NCBI RefSeq assembly: GCF_001807485.1 | Contig: NZ_KV789166.1 | Location: 1 to 64,000, forward strand | Direction of reading: 5' to 3' | Source of the DNA: Corynebacterium sp. HMSC08A12 | Lineage (GTDB): Bacteria; Actinomycetota; Actinomycetes; Mycobacteriales; Mycobacteriaceae | DNA: 64,000 nucleotides | Made by a program: the position numbers and the translations under genes | Notes under the pieces: generated by a model | Told to the model about the DNA's origin: nothing | What the model saw: only the letters and a program-made list of their open reading frames with translations | Databases searched by the model: none | Shown: one piece after another, positions 1 through 8,620 of the stretch | How the letters are laid out: every line of letters starts with the position of its first letter | How positions within the stretch are numbered: position 1 is the first letter of the stretch

Positions 1-141
1 TTAAACCAGTCCAACTTTCGGGGGCTAGTTCATCTACTACTACGACCGGGCTTTGTGCCTTCGCCTTCCCTACAGGCGCCGCGCACGTCACCCGCAAGTA
101 CCCAACACGCACCCAGCAACGAGTACCAGGACTTTTGTTAG

Positions 142-804
142 ATGCCCTCCCCCGACAACACTCCTCAGAGAGACTCCCACGCAGATCCTCAGAAAGACGC
201 CCTCCAAGACCCCATCAACGGCCGCCTCGCACTGATCTTCATCGGCGCCATCGTCCTGGTCGGCCTCCTCGTCGCAGCGATTTGGTATGTAGCCAACAAC
301 AAAGACTACGGTCGCGGAATCAACCCGCAGCCCGCCGCAGCCTCCGCACATCAGCGCCCAGCCAGCACTTCGGCCACGGAGCCGGCCAACGCGCCTGTCA
401 AGGCATCCAACGCCCCACAAAGCGAGCTCAACCAATATTCCACATCCGAAAGCGAGGCCACCGGCAGCACCGCCATGGAATCCACTGAGAGCACGGCCAT
501 CGCCCAGCCAACCGACGCTCCCAAAACCCAGCGGCAAGCCAACGATGCCGCCATGACCGCCCTCAAATTCAACCTCTCCGAAAAGGGTCTGCGCGAGAAC
601 CTGCAGCTGCAGGGCTACTCCGACGATCAGATCACCACGGCCATCAACAAGCTCGATCCCGACTGGAACCAGCAGGCCCTCAACTGCGCGCGCAAGCTCA
701 ACGAGTCCGGCTCCCCCTTGCCCGAGGATCAGCTACTCGAGATACTAAAGACTAACTCCGGTTTCACCGAGGAGCAGGCTCAGTACGCGATCGACCGCCT
801 GTAG
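142..804 (+). CDS. Ltp-family membrane-anchored protein (first of two)
   Basis: A 220-residue protein with a short polar N-terminus, one hydrophobic segment at about residues 29-50, a Ser/Thr/Ala/Pro-rich linker, and a C-terminal pair of helical repeats from about residue 135. Each repeat follows the pattern of a basic/polar helix, a Gly-Tyr or Gly-Phe turn, then an Ala-Ile/Tyr-rich helix. That is the signature of the Ltp domain (host cell surface-exposed lipoprotein family, Pfam PF07553). The best-studied member, Ltp of a Streptococcus thermophilus prophage, blocks injection of superinfecting phage DNA. Here the anchor is a transmembrane helix with no lipobox cysteine, so the repeats are probably outside the membrane. 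A related gene follows about 185 bases downstream. The family call is firm from the repeat pattern; the role in phage exclusion is inference. Confidence 0.72.
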   Translation: MPSPDNTPQRDSHADPQKDALQDPINGRLALIFIGAIVLVGLLVAAIWYVANNKDYGRGINPQPAAASAHQRPASTSATEPANAPVKASNAPQSELNQYSTSESEATGSTAMESTESTAIAQPTDAPKTQRQANDAAMTALKFNLSEKGLRENLQLQGYSDDQITTAINKLDPDWNQQALNCARKLNESGSPLPEDQLLEILKTNSGFTEEQAQYAIDRL

Positions 805-988
805 CCGGCCACTAACCCCTCCCCCTACCACCCTCGAAACCTGATATTTAACCCAGAAAAGGGGTGACTTACCTTAAGTGTATAGGTAGTTTTCCAAAGG
901 TTATTTAAGCTATACGAAATGCTAACAGGGTTCTTTTACTCTGCAGCTGGCTACATGCCTACAACCACTGACGCTTAAGGATCAAGAG

Positions 989-1627
989 ATGACTGCTCCA
1001 CAGCCGGCCCCACAAGCCAACCCCTACGGAAACCAGAATAGCTGGCCTGCACCCCAACCACCCCAGAAGAAGAAGATGGGCAAGGGCAAGCTTGCCCTCA
1101 TCGTGATCGGCGTGTTGGTTGTTCTCGTCATAATCGCCGCAGCCATGGGTGGCAGCGAAGAAGACAACTCTGCCTCCTCGACTTCTAGCAGTTCAAGCTC
1201 TGAATCCTCCGCACCTGAGGAAACGTCCGCTGAGAACGAGCAGGCCACCGAGGAAGTGGACCCCGCTCCGGCTGAAGAACCGAACCCTGCACCAGCTGAG
1301 GAAGAAAAGCCAGAAGAAGATTCCAACGATTCCGGAAATGTAACCCGCGAGCAGCGAAACGCCCTGCGCTCGGCCAAGAACTACCTCGACACGATGGCAT
1401 TCTCCGACGAGGGGCTCCGCAAACAGCTGGACTTCGAAGGCTTCCCGCCGGACGCGATCGACTACGCCATGCAGAATATCGAGGTCGATTGGAACGAGCA
1501 GGCAGTCAAAATGGCTCGCCAGTACGACGAGTCCGGCCTAGCGATGTCTGACAGCGGCCTGTACGACCAGCTGATCTTTGAGGGCTTCACCCCGGAACAG
1601 GCCCAGTACGGCGTGGACAACATGTAG
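989..1627 (+). CDS. Ltp-family membrane-anchored protein (second of two)
   Basis: A 212-residue paralogue of the preceding gene. It has a Pro/Gln-rich N-terminus of about 25 residues, a basic KKKMGKGK patch, a hydrophobic helix at about residues 35-53, a long acidic Ser/Glu/Pro linker, and two Ltp repeats in the last 85 residues (helix-turn-helix units ending in EQAQYGVDNM). The domain order is the same as in its neighbour but the linker is much more acidic. The ATG at 989 follows a purine-rich stretch (AAGGATCAAGAG). A separate promoter in the 184-base gap is likely because the gap is AT-rich. It is probably a surface-exposed protein with a possible phage-exclusion role; nothing in the sequence proves that function. 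Confidence 0.72.
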   Translation: MTAPQPAPQANPYGNQNSWPAPQPPQKKKMGKGKLALIVIGVLVVLVIIAAAMGGSEEDNSASSTSSSSSSESSAPEETSAENEQATEEVDPAPAEEPNPAPAEEEKPEEDSNDSGNVTREQRNALRSAKNYLDTMAFSDEGLRKQLDFEGFPPDAIDYAMQNIEVDWNEQAVKMARQYDESGLAMSDSGLYDQLIFEGFTPEQAQYGVDNM

Positions 1628-1670
1628 TCCCCTGCCCCCTGCTAACCCCTGCGCCCCGCAGCCCAGCAAC

Positions 1671-1949
1671 CTACCGAACCAGCCGTTTCACGGCCTGGGA
1701 TACCTCCGCCAGTTTTTCCTCGGCTTCCTCTCCCCCGGCCTCCGCGGCGTGCCGGACGCAGTGGTTCATGTGGTCGTCCAACAACCCCAGCGCCACGCCC
1801 TTCAGCGCAGACTGCAGCGCGCTGACCTGCGTGAGGATGTCGATGCAATACTGCTCCTCATCCACCATCCGCTGCAGCCCGCGCACCTGCCCCTCGATCC
1901 GCTTCAGCCGCGCCAGGTAGCGATCCTTATCACTCAAGTACCCGTGCAT
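1671..1949 (-). CDS. csoR: CsoR-family copper-sensing repressor
   Basis: A 92-residue all-helical DUF156 protein. The copper-binding triad of CsoR proteins is present as Cys35, His60 and Cys64 (CID...DHMNHC), and the N-terminal RLKRIEGQVRG motif is typical of the family. In CsoR, Cu(I) binding releases the protein from DNA and derepresses copper export. The start codon overlaps the copA stop by one base (TAATG), so the two genes are co-transcribed and probably translationally coupled, with copA first. A palindromic G/C-run operator lies just before copA, which would make the operon autoregulated. The metal assignment rests on the Cys-His-Cys triad and the copA linkage. Confidence 0.9.
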   Translation of the reverse strand: MHGYLSDKDRYLARLKRIEGQVRGLQRMVDEEQYCIDILTQVSALQSALKGVALGLLDDHMNHCVRHAAEAGGEEAEEKLAEVSQAVKRLVR

Positions 1950-4069
1950 TATTTGAATCCTTTCAACCGCAGGCTGTTGCTCACCACAAACACGCTGGAC
2001 AGCGCCATCGCCGCCCCGGCCAACATCGGGTTCAGCAGCCCGAATGCGGCCAGCGGGATCGCCGCCACGTTGTAGGCAAACGCCCAGAACAGGTTCACCT
2101 TGATCGTCCGCAGCGTCTTGCGTGCCAGCCGCAGCGCATCCGCCACCGCCAGCAGGTCATCGCGCATCACGGTAATGTCCGCCGCCTCGATCGCCGCGTC
2201 CGTGCCGGAACCCATCGCGATGCCCAGATCCGCGCTCGCCAGCGCCGCCGCGTCGTTCACGCCGTCGCCGACCATCGCCACGTTCTCCAACGAGCGGATG
2301 TGCGCCACCTTGTCTTCCGGCATCACCCCGGCGATCACCTCGTCGATGCCAACCTCACGCGCCACGGCGTCCGCCACCTGCTGATTATCGCCGGTCAGCA
2401 GCACGGTCTTCAGGCCCATCTCATGCATCTTCCGCACCGCTTCGGCACTGGTGGGGCGCACCGTATCGGCCACGCTGATGGTGCCGATCGCCCGCCCATC
2501 CGCGCTCACCTTGACTGTGGTTGCCTTATTTGTGGACGCCCCCTCGTCCCCACGGCCAACCCGTATCACCTGGCCCTCGACGGTCCCCTCCACGCCGTGT
2601 CCAGGCAGATTTCTAAAGCCGGTGACTTCCGGCAGGCCGCCGAACTCCTCCCGGCCGGCCTCTGCAATAGCCCGGCCGATGGGGTGCTCCGAGTACGCCT
2701 CGACCGCAGCCGCGGCGCGCAGAACATCCTCGCGATTGCCGTCTGCTGGCTGCACATCGACTACCCGCATTGTGCCTGTCGTCACCGTGCCGGTCTTATC
2801 CATCACAACGGTGGTGATGGCATGCGCGCCCTCCAAAACCTCGGGTCCGCGAATCAGAATGCCCTGTTCGGCCCCGCGACCCGTGCCAACCAGCAGGGCT
2901 GTGGGCGTCGCTAAACCAAGGGCGCAGGGGCACGCGATAATCAGCACCGCGACCGCATTGCTAAAGCCCGCGAACAGCAGCGTAAGCAGCGCAATCGCGA
3001 TGACGACCGGAACGAAAATGCCGGAGACCTTATCGGCCAGGCGCTGTACGTCGGCCTTGCCGGACTGGGCCTCGTCGATCAGCTTGGCCATCTGCGCGAG
3101 TTTCGTCTGCGAGCCCACGTGGGTGGCCTCCACCACTAGGCGACCGGAGGTGTTGATGGTGGCACCCGTGACCTCATCGCCGGGGCCAACGTCGACAGGG
3201 ACGGACTCGCCGGTGAGCATGGACTGATCAATGGCAGACGTGCCGTCCAGGATGCGGCCGTCCGTGGCGATCTTCTCGCCCGGGCGGGCCAGGAAGCGGT
3301 CGCCGATCTGCAGCTGCTCGATGGGTAGCAATGTTTCCGTGCCATCCCGCAACACGGTGACCTGCTTAGCGCCCATGTCCGTCAGCGCGCGGATGGCGTC
3401 CCCAGCACGCTGCTTGGAGCGCTTCTCGAAGTACCGCCCCGCCAGCACGAACGTCACCACGCCCGCGGCAACCTCGAAGTAGATGTCCCCCATCGGGTCG
3501 CCCGCATGGTTCAGGATGGACCAGCCGTGGCGCATGCCGGGCTCACCCGCATGACCGAAGAACAGGGCATACAGCGACCACAGATAGGCCGCCGAGGTGC
3601 CGACGGTGATGAGGGTATCCATCGTCGCCGCACCGTGCTTCAGGTTTACCCACGTGGCCTTGTGGAAAGGCCAGCCCGCCCACAGGATCACGGGAGTGGC
3701 CAGGGCGAAGCTGACCCACTGCCAGTAGTCGAACTGCAGCGGCGGGATCATCGCCAGCAGGATCACCGGGGTGGCCAACGCTATGGCGACCACTAGGCGG
3801 CGCTTCAGGCCGCGCAGTTCCTTGGCGGCGGGGTCGTCGCCGGCGGGCTTCTCCGGTGCGGGCACGCTGCCGCCGTAGCCGAGTTTCTCCACGATGGCGA
3901 TGTAGGAGTCCGCGTCGGCGGCCGCCCCCTCCCCCGTTTCAATGTGCGCCTTTTCCGTGGCGTAGTTGACGGTGGCGGTCACGCCCTCCTGCTTGTTCAG
4001 CTTCTTTTCGATGCGATTAGCGCAGGAGGCGCAGGTCATGCCCGTGATGTCGAGATCTATTACAGCCAT
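1949..4069 (-). CDS. copA: Copper-exporting P1B-type ATPase
   Basis: A 706-residue heavy-metal P-type ATPase. It has a single N-terminal HMA domain with GMTCASC (Cys13, Cys16), an actuator TGES motif, the transmembrane metal site CPC ([13 protein letters not shown]), the phosphorylation motif DKTGT, the nucleotide-binding HP (SEHPIGRA) and the hinge [10 protein letters not shown]. These mark a Cu(I)-translocating P1B-1 ATPase exporting copper across the inner membrane with ATP. It heads an operon with csoR, which it overlaps by one base. The ATG at 4069 lies about 10 bases from the CsoR-like dyad, so the transcript leader is very short or absent. The substrate is inferred from CPC plus CsoR. 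Confidence 0.93.
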   Translation of the reverse strand: MAVIDLDITGMTCASCANRIEKKLNKQEGVTATVNYATEKAHIETGEGAAADADSYIAIVEKLGYGGSVPAPEKPAGDDPAAKELRGLKRRLVVAIALATPVILLAMIPPLQFDYWQWVSFALATPVILWAGWPFHKATWVNLKHGAATMDTLITVGTSAAYLWSLYALFFGHAGEPGMRHGWSILNHAGDPMGDIYFEVAAGVVTFVLAGRYFEKRSKQRAGDAIRALTDMGAKQVTVLRDGTETLLPIEQLQIGDRFLARPGEKIATDGRILDGTSAIDQSMLTGESVPVDVGPGDEVTGATINTSGRLVVEATHVGSQTKLAQMAKLIDEAQSGKADVQRLADKVSGIFVPVVIAIALLTLLFAGFSNAVAVLIIACPCALGLATPTALLVGTGRGAEQGILIRGPEVLEGAHAITTVVMDKTGTVTTGTMRVVDVQPADGNREDVLRAAAAVEAYSEHPIGRAIAEAGREEFGGLPEVTGFRNLPGHGVEGTVEGQVIRVGRGDEGASTNKATTVKVSADGRAIGTISVADTVRPTSAEAVRKMHEMGLKTVLLTGDNQQVADAVAREVGIDEVIAGVMPEDKVAHIRSLENVAMVGDGVNDAAALASADLGIAMGSGTDAAIEAADITVMRDDLLAVADALRLARKTLRTIKVNLFWAFAYNVAAIPLAAFGLLNPMLAGAAMALSSVFVVSNSLRLKGFK

Positions 4070-4079
4070 ACCCCCCAGT

Positions 4080-4096
4080 ATACCCCTAGGGGGTAT
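4080..4096. promoter_or_regulatory. CsoR-type operator upstream of copA
   Basis: A 17-base near-palindrome, ATACCCCTAGGGGGTAT, built of TAC/C-run and G-run/GTA arms like known CsoR operators. A second C-run lies at 4071-4076. It sits between copA (start 4069) and the stop codon of the hydrolase gene, whose TGA overlaps its end. Its position suggests that it covers the copA core promoter. Binding by CsoR is inferred from similarity and location. Confidence 0.6.
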
Positions 4097-4737
4097 CAGT
4101 ATCCACGTTCGATGTACTCCTCGATGCGCGCTGCCTCGGCACCCACCGTGGTGGTGTCACCATGGCCGGGGTACACCTTCAAGTCGTGCGGCAGGATGAA
4201 CACCGTGGACTGCAGGGACTCGATAATCGTCGGGAAGCTGGAGTACTTCCGTCCCGTCGCGCCCGGGCCACCGTTGAACAGCGTGTCCCCGGACAGCAGC
4301 GCATGCTGTCCCGGAACCTCCACCACGATGCAGCCCGGCGAGTGGCCCGGCGTGTGGTACAGGCGCACACCCCAGTCCGCCCAGCGCGGATCCTCTACGT
4401 CGATCGGGGTGAACGGCGCGTCGCCGTTGGATTCCTCCCACAGCATCCGGTCGTCCTCGTGCAGGTAGACCTTCACTCCCCACTTCTCTGCCAGTTCCGG
4501 GGCCAGCTCGCAGTGGTCGTTGTGCGCATGGGTCAGCAGGATTGCCTCCACGGTGCGATCCCCCACGTGGTCGATCACCGCCTGCGCGTCGTGCGCCGGA
4601 TCCACCACGATGCACTTGTCATCGTTGACCAGCAAGTAGACGTTGTTGTCTACGTCCCACTCGCCGCCATCCAGGCGGAACTTGCCGGAGGTCTCGAACT
4701 GCTCGATCTGCGGGTTATCAAACTTGTGCTCGCTCAT
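4096..4737 (-). CDS. MBL-fold hydrolase linked to mycothiol formaldehyde detoxification
   Basis: A 213-residue metallo-beta-lactamase-fold hydrolase with the metal-binding motif THAHNDH at about residues 69-75, then [14 protein letters not shown] and a C-terminal PGHGD. These are the glyoxalase II-like set of metal ligands. It lies 57 bases downstream of the S-(hydroxymethyl)mycothiol dehydrogenase gene on the same strand. This pairing is common in mycothiol-producing actinobacteria, where the hydrolase is thought to act on the S-formylmycothiol product. GAGGAAG precedes the ATG at a suitable distance. The fold is certain; the substrate is inferred from the neighbour. Confidence 0.85.
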   Translation of the reverse strand: MSEHKFDNPQIEQFETSGKFRLDGGEWDVDNNVYLLVNDDKCIVVDPAHDAQAVIDHVGDRTVEAILLTHAHNDHCELAPELAEKWGVKVYLHEDDRMLWEESNGDAPFTPIDVEDPRWADWGVRLYHTPGHSPGCIVVEVPGQHALLSGDTLFNGGPGATGRKYSSFPTIIESLQSTVFILPHDLKVYPGHGDTTTVGAEAARIEEYIERGY

Positions 4738-4794
4738 GCTTCCTCTTCTAACTCTTGGGCCAAACTTTCTTTCGGGCCTACGCCCCCAGCCTGC

Positions 4795-5895
4795 CTACTT
4801 AAACTCCACCACGGAGCGCAGAACCTCGCCCTGCTTCATCTTCTCGAACGCCTCTTCCACGCCATCGATGCCGATGCGCTCGTCCACGAAGCGATCCAGC
4901 GGGAATCGGCCCTCCTGGTACAGGTCCACATACATCGGGAAGTCGCGCTCCGGCAGGCAGTCGCCGTACCAGGAGGACTTCAGCGCACCGCCGTGACTGA
5001 AAACGTCCAGGAATGGCAGCTCCAGGGTCATGTCCGGGGTCGGCACGCCCACCAGCACCACACGGCCAGCCAGGTCGCGCACGTAGAAAGCCTGCTTGTA
5101 CGTCTGCGGCAGCCCCACGGCGTCCACCGCCACGTCCACGCCGAATCCGCCGTTGATCTCCTGGACCTTCTCCACCAGCTCATCATCCGAAAGCCCCGAG
5201 CTGTTGATCGTGTGGGTAGCGCCGAACTCCTCCTTGGCGCGGGCGAGCTTGGCGTCAGAAATATCGATAGCAATGATCTTCGTCGCACCCGCAACGGCCG
5301 CACCTGCGATCGCGGCCATGCCCACGCCGCCTACGCCGATGACGGCGATGGACTCGCCGCGCTTGACCTCACCGGTGTTCACTGCGGCGCCGAGACCGGC
5401 CATGACGCCACATCCCAGCAGACCCGCGACCGCAGGGTCGGCGTCGGAGTTCACCTTGGTGCACTGGCCTTCGTGGACCAGCGTCTTTTCAGCGAAAGCG
5501 CCGATGCCCAGGGCGGCCTCCAGCTCGGTGCCGTCGGTGAGGGTCATCTTCTTCGAGGCATTGTGGGTATCGAAGCAGTACTTCGGCTCGCCCTTCTTGC
5601 AGGCGCGGCACTGGCCACACACGGCGCGCCAGTTCAGCACCACATAGTCGCCGACCTCCACGTGGGTCACGCGGTCGCCCACCTGCTCGACCACGCCAGC
5701 GGCCTCGTGGCCCAGCAGGAACGGGTAGTCGTCCGTAATGCCGCCATCGCGGTAGGCCAGGTCGGTGTGGCACACGCCGCAGGCCTGGATGCGGACGATC
5801 ACGTCGTTATCGCCCGGGTCGGGGATCACGATGTCGGTCAGCTCGACGGGGTCGTTCTTTGCGCGGGAAATTACAGCTTTCACAGTGGTAGTCAT
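4795..5895 (-). CDS. mscR: S-(hydroxymethyl)mycothiol dehydrogenase
   Basis: A zinc-dependent medium-chain alcohol dehydrogenase of about 366 residues. It contains the catalytic-zinc motif [16 protein letters not shown], a structural zinc cluster ([15 protein letters not shown]) and the NAD-binding [10 protein letters not shown]. The full-length match to the MscR/AdhE group supports NAD- and mycothiol-dependent formaldehyde oxidation; members also reduce S-nitrosomycothiol. I chose the ATG at 5895 because GGGTGA sits just before it; a GTG at 5904 would add three residues. The next gene is an MBL hydrolase likely to finish the pathway. It also implies that the host makes mycothiol, which fits Corynebacterium. 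Confidence 0.9.
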   Translation of the reverse strand: MTTTVKAVISRAKNDPVELTDIVIPDPGDNDVIVRIQACGVCHTDLAYRDGGITDDYPFLLGHEAAGVVEQVGDRVTHVEVGDYVVLNWRAVCGQCRACKKGEPKYCFDTHNASKKMTLTDGTELEAALGIGAFAEKTLVHEGQCTKVNSDADPAVAGLLGCGVMAGLGAAVNTGEVKRGESIAVIGVGGVGMAAIAGAAVAGATKIIAIDISDAKLARAKEEFGATHTINSSGLSDDELVEKVQEINGGFGVDVAVDAVGLPQTYKQAFYVRDLAGRVVLVGVPTPDMTLELPFLDVFSHGGALKSSWYGDCLPERDFPMYVDLYQEGRFPLDRFVDERIGIDGVEEAFEKMKQGEVLRSVVEFK

Positions 5896-5940
5896 GTCAC
5901 CCACTGTACGGGCGGTTCAGAAAAGCGGCAGCCGGCCAGA

Positions 5941-5997
5941 GCTGGGCGGCGTCGGGCCCAGCACCAGGCAGCGCTGGGCGGTGTCGGGCCCAGCACC
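5941..5997. repeat. Two tandem 25-base hairpin-forming repeats
   Basis: Two copies of a 25-base unit at 5941-5965 and 5973-5997 differ at one base and are seven bases apart. In each, GCTGGGC pairs with GCCCAGC around an eight-base loop, giving twin stem-loops. They lie between the divergent mscR and the small gene at 6085. A degenerate third unit (GGCGCCGTCGGGAGC) follows. There is no T-run, so they are not typical intrinsic terminators. Confidence 0.6.
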
Positions 5998-6084
5998 CCG
6001 TTCGGCGCCGTCGGGAGCTTCGCGTAGGATTGGGGCACTAACGGCATTAATGCAGCAACCAAGGCAAGAAACCAAGGAGCCACC

Positions 6085-6399
6085 ATGATTCAGCTCGTCG
6101 TCGGAGCCGCCGCGGGTTACCTGATGGGCACGAAGGCCGGCCGCCGCCGCTATGAGCAGATCCGCCGCGGCTACCAGTCCGCAGTGAACTCGGACATCAC
6201 CAAGGCCGTTGTGCGTTCCGGCCGTAAGGCTCTGGCCAACCGCCTGGATCCGGAGCCGCGCATGCACGAGGTGCGCGACCTGAACCGCTCCACCCGCGAT
6301 TCCCTAGGCGAGGGCCACACCATCGTCGAGGCGGATGATGCGCACCCAAATGACCGCATTGAATCGCCCAAGAGGGCGCCAAAGAACCCCTTTAAATGA
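6085..6399 (+). CDS. Small conserved YtxH-like protein
   Basis: A 104-residue protein that begins with a hydrophobic, glycine-rich stretch (LVVGAAAGYLMGTKAGRRRYEQI), as in YtxH-like and related small actinobacterial proteins. The rest is basic and then polar, with an Arg-rich middle and a Pro/Lys tail. AAGGAG lies five bases before the ATG, so the start is secure. It is transcribed divergently from mscR. A peripheral membrane association through the N-terminus is likely, but no function can be assigned. Confidence 0.65.
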   Translation: MIQLVVGAAAGYLMGTKAGRRRYEQIRRGYQSAVNSDITKAVVRSGRKALANRLDPEPRMHEVRDLNRSTRDSLGEGHTIVEADDAHPNDRIESPKRAPKNPFK

Positions 6400-6500
6400 A
6401 CACGGCTTGTGGGTACGATACCTCCTACGCAATTACGAGAAAGTAGGAACTATCGCTGTGTGCGGCGAACTGAAGCGCCCTGGGATTAGTTCCGCTTCTT

Positions 6501-7402
6501 TTATGCCCCTGTGTTGATGGGCTGGGTGAGATAGTACTCGGTTTCTACTTCCTGTGGGGTGGCGTAGTCCAAAGCTTCGTGAAGCCGCTTAGTGTTCCAC
6601 CAATGCACCCACCGCAAGGTGGCCAGTTCGACTTCTCCGACCGATGTCCACGGGCCTTGGGCATGAATCAGTTCCGCCTTGTAGAGACCGTTGACGGTCT
6701 CAGCTAGAGCATTGTCATAAGAATCTCCGACTGTTCCGACACTCGGCCGGATTCGGCGAGAGCGGTGGAATACTTCAGTGACACGTACTGGCTGCCCCGA
6801 TCGCTATGGTGAATCAGTTGGTTTCCATGGATTCGCCCTGCAGTCGTTAACGCATGCTCCAAAGCCTCCATGGGCAGCGCATCGGTACGCATCGTCGAGC
6901 GTGTAGCAACACCAACAATCTTTCGGCTGTAGACATCCACGACAAACGCGGTGTAGGCGAATCCTGACAGGGTGCGAACGTAAGTAATGTCGGCAACCCA
7001 CAGCCTTCCTGGTGCTTGTGCACGGAAGTTTCGCTGTACTAGGTCTGGGCGATGATCCGGTGCCTTCGGGCTAGTCGTTGTCACGGGGGTTCGTCCACGT
7101 CTGCGGCCGCAAACACCTGCTAGTTTCATTAATCGAGCGTTTTTGTCGCGGCCGATATGAAGGCCTTCACGGTTCATCGCGTGCCACATTTTGCGGATGC
7201 CGTAGACCGAGAAATTCTGCGCATGCACACGTTGTATCTCTGGGATGAGCAGGCTGTCGCTTAAGGCCCTTGCGCTGGGAACACGTGTGGTGGCTTTGCG
7301 GTAGCCGCGTGAGGTGATGAATCCACGATCTGCTTGTTTAAGGACTCGGCAGATGGCCTCGACCCCAAACTGATCTTTATATGTGTCGATGTAGGAGATC
7401 AT
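6501..7402 (-). pseudogene. IS3-family transposase orfB, frameshifted
   Basis: The integrase-fold transposase part. The first and second catalytic Asp motifs are readable (WVADITYVRT and HHSDRGSQY), but the frame breaks near 6741 and ends at a premature stop at about 6704. The other frame continues with PSVGTVGDSYDNALAETVNGLYKAEL, containing the catalytic Glu, and runs to a TAA at 6501. The break thus separates the Glu from the two Asp residues of the DDE site, so the product should be inactive. Family members usually have ESGIRPSVG here; the observed bases fit loss of seven bases between short ATCCGG repeats, which is inference. Confidence 0.85.
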
Positions 7403-7719
7403 TTGGTCGTGGGTCGGTCGAGTTCCGCTGCGAAAAAAGCCGAAGCAGTCTTGAGAATCCCGTTTGCTCTTTTTAGTTCGCGGTTTTCTCGGCGCAGACG
7501 CTTGAGCTCTTCTTCCATTGTTTCGCCGCCTGACGCGTCAGAGTCATCACGTGCTGAAGCGCTGTCACGGTACCAAGCCCGCAACGTGTGGTGAGATACT
7601 CCAAGCAGCTCACCGACTTCCGTGTAGGCACGTTGCAGTGAGCAGGACTCCAGGCGGACCATTTCGATGATCTGATGGACCGCCTTCTCCTTGAACTCAA
7701 CGGAATACTTTCTAGGCAT
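7399..7719 (-). CDS. IS3-family transposase orfA (helix-turn-helix subunit)
   Basis: A 106-residue orfA protein. An N-terminal HTH_Tnp region (PRKYSVEFKEKAVHQII to VSHHTLRAWYRD) is followed by a leucine-zipper-like coiled coil (EELKRLRRENRELKRANGILKTASAFFAAELDR) that is standard for IS3-family orfA. The stop overlaps the orfB start by four bases (ATGA). It appears intact, unlike orfB. In IS3 elements an OrfAB fusion made by frameshifting is the active transposase, so an intact orfA alone may act only as a repressor. Confidence 0.88.
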   Translation of the reverse strand: MPRKYSVEFKEKAVHQIIEMVRLESCSLQRAYTEVGELLGVSHHTLRAWYRDSASARDDSDASGGETMEEELKRLRRENRELKRANGILKTASAFFAAELDRPTTK

Positions 7720-7768
7720 AGTTCAATCCTTCCTTAGCTGAGGTAGGAACTAATCCCAGGACGCTTCA

Positions 7769-8040
7769 ATTTCGAGGAGCTTGCTGACGGTGCCGAATCC
7801 AAGGCAGCCGCGCTTCGCGCCGTCGAAGCGGTCATCGGTATCAAAACATCCACTATCCGCAACTGGGTACGTGTGGAAGAGAAGAAGACAGTCGTGGCCG
7901 TTGAGCAATCCGCTGCAGAAAAAGACGCGGAACTTATCACCCTGCGCAAAGAAAACGCCAGGCTTAAAGAAGCCAATGAAATTTTGAAACTGGCCTCAGC
8001 TTTTTTCGCTCAGGCGGAGCTCGACCGCAAACTGAAGTGA
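7769..8040 (+). pseudogene. IS3-family orfA, 5'-truncated
   Basis: The open frame from 7771 encodes FEELADGAESKAAALRAVEA, a HTH of the type IRNWVR, and a coiled coil LRKENARLKEANEILKLASAFFAQAELDRKLK, ending with TGA at 8038-8040. The first 25 or so residues normally found in this family are missing; they were removed at the junction with the first IS. The sequence is clearly different from the first IS orfA. Confidence 0.8.
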
Positions 8041-8463
8041 TTGTAGATTTCCTCCACACTCACCGGCACCTGTATTCCATCGAGCGGGCATGCCGCGTGC
8101 TCAACGAGCATGAATACACCATTTCACCTGCAACGTTTTACCGCTTCCAGTCCCGTGGTTTCGGTCCCACCGCCGCTGAGCTAGACGAGGCGTATGCCGC
8201 GCACCGGCTGTTTGAGCTATGGGTGGCTAATCGGCGGGTCTACGGGCGACGCAAACTATGGAAAGCCGCCCACCGGGCTGGTTGGAACATCGGCCGTGAC
8301 CAGGTGCAGCACCTTATGAAGATCCTTGGAATCGCGGGGGTGCTCCGACGTAAGACCACGCGTACCACCATTGCTGATCCCACCGCGCAGCGTTTCCCGG
8401 ATCGTATTCAACGGGCCTGGTCCCAGGCTCAGCGACCTGATCAGTGGTGGGTCGCTGACTTCG
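8037..8463 (+). pseudogene. IS3-family orfB, 3'-truncated
   Basis: Starts with GTG at 8037, overlapping the orfA stop. It encodes the HTH_21 region (RACRVLNEHEYTISPATFYRF, RRVYGRRKLWKAAHRAGWNIGRDQV) and reaches the first catalytic Asp (WWVADF) before homology stops. The frame then runs through unrelated residues to a stop at 8555. Two of the three catalytic acids are missing, so it cannot be active. Confidence 0.8.
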
Positions 8464-8502
8464 GGCCTGACCCCCGGATAGTAGACGCATCGGGGGCCAG
8501 GC
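8461..8502. repeat. Inverted repeat at the IS/transporter junction
   Basis: Arms of 13 bases, GGGCCTGACCCCC and GGGGGCCAGGCCC, pair with one mismatch around a 16-base loop. It sits exactly where homology to the truncated IS ends and just before the DtxR-like box. It could insulate the transporter genes from IS transcription or be the end of a lost element. There is no T-run. Confidence 0.5.
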
Positions 8503-8527
8503 CCTTGCACACAAAACAAGAGAAAGA

Positions 8528-8546
8528 TAAGGTTAGGCTACCTTTA
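8528..8546 (+). promoter_or_regulatory. DtxR-type iron box
   Basis: TAAGGTTAGGCTACCTTTA matches the 19-base DtxR consensus TTAGGTTAGSCTAACCTAA at 15 of 19 positions by eye, including the central GGTTAGGCTA core. It lies 74 bases upstream of the first ABC transporter gene and downstream of the IS remnants, where a promoter must lie. DtxR with Fe(II) represses iron-uptake genes in corynebacteria, so these genes should be induced by iron limitation. Confidence 0.72.
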
Positions 8547-8620
8547 GTACACTAGCGAATCTGCAACCCGAATCATTGACATGAATGATGACAACGAAAC
8601 AATAGAAAGCAATATCTGAC

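Larger units (their letters stand above)
6471..7768 (-). mobile_element. IS3-family insertion sequence, near-complete but inactivated
   Basis: An element of about 1.3 kb bounded by 23-base terminal inverted repeats at 6471-6493 and 7746-7768 (22 of 23 identical, starting TGAAGCG and ending CGCTTCA). It encodes orfA (7399-7719) and a frameshifted orfB (6501-7402), both leftward. No obvious 3-4 base target duplication is visible (AAC on the left, ATT on the right), so a flank may have rearranged. The right end abuts a second, truncated IS3 element. A decayed copy of the same IS end lies at 12194 in the opposite orientation. Confidence 0.88.
7769..8463 (+). mobile_element. Truncated second IS3-family element
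   Basis: A fragment of a different IS3-family element, read rightward and cut at both ends. The left edge coincides with the right inverted repeat of the first IS. The right edge falls inside orfB straight after WWVADF. Both reading frames inside it remain open. It lies between the first IS and the iron-type transporter genes, so it records at least two separate insertion events. Confidence 0.8.

Noticed and set aside
869..888. Possible DtxR box upstream of the second Ltp gene
   Set aside because: Only the outer TACCT/AGGTA arms pair; the central core does not match the DtxR consensus.
4162..6027. Long plus-strand open frame (621 codons)
   Set aside because: It is antisense to mscR and the MBL hydrolase, which have clear family motifs; high GC creates such shadow frames.
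6400..6470. Left flank of the first IS as the missing start of the second IS orfA
   Set aside because: No frame here gives the expected orfA N-terminus, so simple insertion of one IS into the other is not supported.
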